Part shown: positions 15,844 through 17,846 of the stretch, piece by piece
How the letters are laid out: every line of letters starts with the position of its first letter
How positions within the stretch are numbered: position 1 is the stretch's first letter
NCBI GenBank assembly: GCA_905215725.1
Contig: CAJMRD010000043.1
Span: forward strand, 1-17,846
Direction: 5' to 3'
Length of the DNA: 17,846 nucleotides
Origin: an uncultured bacterium
GTDB lineage: Bacteria; Actinomycetota; Coriobacteriia; Coriobacteriales; Coriobacteriaceae
Program-made: the position numbers and the translations under genes
Notes under the pieces: generated by a model
Database searches by the model: none
Seen by the model: only the letters and a program-made list of their open reading frames with translations
Told to the model about the DNA's origin: nothing

Positions 15844-15872
15844 AATGGGGCGGTCAAAGCCGCCCCATTTAC
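15844..15872 (-). terminator. probable terminator of the minus-strand gene
   Basis: A perfect 10-base-pair stem, AATGGGGCGG (15844-15853) and CCGCCCCATT (15860-15869), encloses a 6-base loop. It lies 11 bases beyond the stop of the minus-strand gene. Read on the minus strand, the stem is followed by a T-rich stretch (TCTTATAAC). It could also act as a backup for + strand transcripts that pass the first hairpin. Confidence 0.72.
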
Positions 15873-15880
15873 ATATTATG

Positions 15881-16306
15881 CTAGGGGAGTGTCGTCGCTC
15901 CCATTGCTGTGCTTTCGGTTGCAATGTTGCCGATGGCCTTCATAAGGCTTTCGACTTGTTTGTTGGTCGCTGCATTGTTTCCGGAGAGATCACAGCGCCA
16001 CGCCATGAGCTTTGCGTTGCTAGAGCATGCTTCTACCGTTATGTAGATGCGTGCCGGTCCTTCGGGACGAAGCAGATTTAGTTCTAAGGCTCGCAGGCGC
16101 TTTCCAAAAAAGACACCTCCCTGGATTGCCTCGAGTCCCGTACGCACGGTTATGCGCAACTCCTCTTGCTTTGCGGCCCGAAATGCAAAATCGGACCATG
16201 TCGTGTCTGCAAAGCACTGAGCTCCGGACACCACTATGGGCCCCATGGGGTATCCGGGCGCGCATCGTTTCTGTAGTTGTTCGACAGTGATATCTGATGC
16301 GGTCAT
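15881..16306 (-). CDS. uncharacterised 141-residue protein, antisense to the main operon
   Basis: The 141-residue product reads MTASDITVEQLQ at its start. The ATG at 16304-16306 is preceded, on the minus strand, by a strong AGGAGG (16311-16316), so the longer open frame reaching 16396 was not used. Cysteines sit at 15, 31, 94 and 105. The region 49-105 alternates strand-like segments (LRITVRTG, ARIYITVEA, KLMAWRCDL), and a helix near 117-129 follows. I see no known family, membrane segment or signal peptide. The gene is convergent with the long operon and divergent from the kinase gene at 16450, so it may be a regulator or a small partner of either. That is only positional. Terminator and ribosome binding site make a real gene likely. 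Confidence 0.75.
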   Translation of the reverse strand: MTASDITVEQLQKRCAPGYPMGPIVVSGAQCFADTTWSDFAFRAAKQEELRITVRTGLEAIQGGVFFGKRLRALELNLLRPEGPARIYITVEACSSNAKLMAWRCDLSGNNAATNKQVESLMKAIGNIATESTAMGATTLP

Positions 16307-16310
16307 GTGG

Positions 16311-16316
16311 CCTCCT
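16311..16316 (-). promoter_or_regulatory. strong ribosome binding site that decides the minus-strand start
   Basis: AGGAGG on the minus strand lies four bases before ATG 16306. It favours this start over the upstream in-frame ATG at 16396, which lacks a comparable site. Confidence 0.75.
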
Positions 16317-16326
16317 CTCACAATTT

Positions 16327-16343
16327 GCCTGCATAGGGCAGGC
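16327..16343 (-). promoter_or_regulatory. small hairpin in the leader of the minus-strand gene
   Basis: GCCTGC (16327-16332) and GCAGGC (16338-16343) form a 6-base-pair stem with a 5-base loop, just upstream of the ribosome binding site of the minus-strand gene. It could influence translation, or be chance in GC-rich DNA. Confidence 0.3.
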
Positions 16344-16358
16344 GTACTCTCAGTGCAA

Positions 16359-16364
16359 ATTATC
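16359..16364 (-). promoter_or_regulatory. tentative -10 element for the minus-strand gene
   Basis: GATAAT on the minus strand differs from TATAAT at one base and lies about 53 bases before the start codon. No convincing -35 element is seen at 16-18 bases upstream, so this is weak. Confidence 0.3.
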
Positions 16365-16383
16365 CGACAGCCCTTTTCGTGCC

Positions 16384-16395
16384 TGTTGCGCAACA
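16384..16395. promoter_or_regulatory. 12-base perfect palindrome in the divergent intergenic region
   Basis: TGTTGCGCAACA reads identically on both strands and lies between the divergent starts at 16306 and 16450. Its position suits an operator for a dimeric regulator controlling one or both genes. A single palindrome of this length can occur by chance. Confidence 0.4.
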
Positions 16396-16449
16396 TATTC
16401 GAGCATGCCTGCGTGATACTTTTGCTCAGACGATTGCAATGGGGGAGCC

Positions 16450-17846
16450 ATGGATAATTTGGAACAGCTCGAGGTTGTGCAGCTTGATGGTTTTACGCCC
16501 AGCATTCCTGTGGAGCCCGGGCGTGAACAGGAGCTCGCATCGCGTTTTAATATGCTCTTTCTTCAACCGGGGAGCACGCTTCATGGTGGTTTTGGTGCGG
16601 TTGCCAAGGTGGTGAACCTTTACGAAGAGGTTTTTGCCCTCAAGCGGTTAAACGCACCCGATTCCAACAGCGATTGCTCGCCTTCTGAGCTGAGGGAGAT
16701 GCTGTTCGAAGAATATAAAAACCAACTCGCAGTATCTAGGCTAAAAGGCTTTCCACAGGTCTATGGCTATGGGTCGTGGAAGGGCGAGCCGCTTATCCTT
16801 ATGGAATGGATCGAGGGCACCACGCTGGCGCATGCTGTACCTGATCTACCTCATGAAGGCGACGGTGTTCAGGGTGAAGTCGTGGCACAAGTGGGCATTT
16901 CGGTCTTGGAGATCTTGCAGGGTGTCGAGCGCCTGAACAGCCGCCTTGTGCATCGCGATATTTCTCCTAATAACATTATGTTTCGCACCAAGGATATGAG
17001 CCTGTCTCAGCAGATTGCTGCCGGCGCCTTCGATACGTGCCTGATCGATTTTGGCAATTCGACCACAGAATGCCAAGATATTCCCATGGCCTTTACGCAG
17101 CGTGTGGGCATGATGCGTGGGGCCACGCGAGATTACGCTCCTCCCGAGATGCTGACGGCAGACGTAGAGGGCGTGGAAGAGCTTAGAAACAATCCCGCAA
17201 TTGATATCTATGCACTCTGCAGCGTGCTGTATGAACTTTACGCGGGGCATACGCCATTCGACCTTACCCACTCTCTTGGAGGGTCAGATTATCGCACCAA
17301 AATGAGCATGGATCCAAAACCGCTTGTTGCCCGGCGCACATACGAGGCGCCGTTGCTCAATGCGATTATGAGCGGTATCAGGCCTTCTCAGGAGGCCAGG
17401 CCAACGGTGGATGGCCTTTTGTACGAGCTTGAATGCTGGTATGAGGGTCGTCAACGAAACGGAACGGTCGCAGCTCCTAAGCCGGTTGAAATGCCCGAAA
17501 AATATGATGCGGATTCGGGCTGGGATGAAACGACGCCTGTTGGCAATGCGGTGGTCGTACCTCTTACGGAATCCAACCCGTTCGAGAACGACTTTGTGGC
17601 TCCGGTGGCAGAATCGGCAACTGTGCCTATGCCGCATGCTGAGGAGCGTTTTGAAGCGTCCCGTAAAACTCCGGTGTCCGAGCCGGAGCCAACAGGGGAC
17701 GCTTGGTCTGAGCCTGATGTTTATTTTGATGCTTCCGGTGCGGAGCACGTTCCGGTTCCCACGCCGGTGCCCGTGCCTACGCCTGGCACCGCACGGAGTG
17801 CGGCAGGCGCCGCGGCGGCGGGGGCTGGCGCTGCATCGACGGCGAG
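16450..17846 (+). CDS. Ser/Thr protein kinase-like protein (3' end outside the window)
   Basis: The open frame runs from ATG 16450 to the window edge (465 codons seen, no stop). A eukaryotic-like kinase domain fills about 38-335: Gly-rich loop HGGFGAV (45-51), catalytic Lys65 in FALKRL, a probable alpha-C Glu88, hinge LMEWIEG (117-123), HRDISPNNIM (168-177) with Asp170 and Asn175, DFGN (200-203) and APPE (230-233). All residues needed for phosphotransfer are present, so it is probably active. The first glycine of the loop motif is replaced by Leu44. A charged then Pro/Ala-rich linker begins near 340 and ends in repeats of Val-Pro and Ala-Gly at the edge, which suggests a further domain beyond. 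The GGGGGAG site (16441-16447) is only two bases from the ATG, so initiation may be weak. Its substrates may be the neighbouring GTPase or chaperone proteins (inferred). Confidence 0.9.
   Translation, partial: MDNLEQLEVVQLDGFTPSIPVEPGREQELASRFNMLFLQPGSTLHGGFGAVAKVVNLYEEVFALKRLNAPDSNSDCSPSELREMLFEEYKNQLAVSRLKGFPQVYGYGSWKGEPLILMEWIEGTTLAHAVPDLPHEGDGVQGEVVAQVGISVLEILQGVERLNSRLVHRDISPNNIMFRTKDMSLSQQIAAGAFDTCLIDFGNSTTECQDIPMAFTQRVGMMRGATRDYAPPEMLTADVEGVEELRNNPAIDIYALCSVLYELYAGHTPFDLTHSLGGSDYRTKMSMDPKPLVARRTYEAPLLNAIMSGIRPSQEARPTVDGLLYELECWYEGRQRNGTVAAPKPVEMPEKYDADSGWDETTPVGNAVVVPLTESNPFENDFVAPVAESATVPMPHAEERFEASRKTPVSEPEPTGDAWSEPDVYFDASGAEHVPVPTPVPVPTPGTARSAAGAAAAGAGAASTA

Noticed and set aside
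15737..16081. 114-codon + strand open frame
   Set aside because: It crosses both terminator hairpins and lies antisense to the better supported minus-strand gene.
16307..16396. Extending the minus-strand gene to ATG 16396
   Set aside because: The added 30 residues would run over the leader hairpin and the possible -10, and the internal ATG has a strong AGGAGG.
1..17846. CRISPR array, tRNA, rRNA, insertion sequence or phage attachment site
   Set aside because: No regularly spaced direct repeats, cloverleaf-forming segment, transposase motif or terminal inverted repeats were seen.

Overview
The window looks like a chromosomal segment of a moderately GC-rich actinobacterium. Codon use, strong AGGAG-type ribosome binding sites and overall protein style suggest the Coriobacteriia (Collinsella/Olsenella-like gut bacteria). 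This placement is an inference from style; no rRNA or taxonomic marker gene is present.

From base 1 to about 15,690 there is one long + strand gene train with very short gaps (3 to 60 bases), read here as one operon. In order: a possible 3' end of an upstream gene (2-43); a zinc-ribbon membrane protein (65-499); a two-helix membrane peptide (512-706); a membrane-anchored zinc-ribbon GTPase (712-2250); a GrpE-like exchange factor (2257-3045); a lidless Hsp70 (3102-4793); an Hsp70 fused to a von Willebrand factor A (VWA) domain (4829-7057); a 1007-residue zinc-ribbon and beta-sandwich scaffold (7069-10092); a second zinc-ribbon GTPase (10105-11400); an 880-residue protein of the GTPase-associated protein 1 (GAP1) family (11404-14046); and three small proteins (14074-14475, 14521-14799, 14858-15691), the last with a zinc ribbon.

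Two hairpins at 15770-15816 and 15844-15869 close this operon and a short minus-strand gene (15881-16306) that converges on it. That gene is divergent from a Ser/Thr protein kinase-like gene starting at 16450. The kinase runs off the window's 3' end but shows all catalytic residues.

The cluster matches, in gene content, the GTPase-centred conflict or stress systems predicted by comparative genomics, in which a pair of related GTPases (double-GTPase, DO-GTPase) is encoded with GAP1. Less expected is the complete chaperone module: one GrpE, two divergent Hsp70s that both lack the helical lid, and no J-domain protein. A working inference is that the GTPases act as switches on a membrane-proximal assembly built from zinc-ribbon proteins and the beta-sandwich scaffold, that GAP1 modulates the GTPases, that the Hsp70/GrpE module remodels the assembly, and that the kinase and VWA domain sense or relay a signal. 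No nuclease, toxin or pore-forming effector is recognisable in the window, so an immune role is not shown. No tRNA, rRNA, CRISPR array, insertion sequence or attachment site was seen, and no stretch longer than 300 bases is without a gene.
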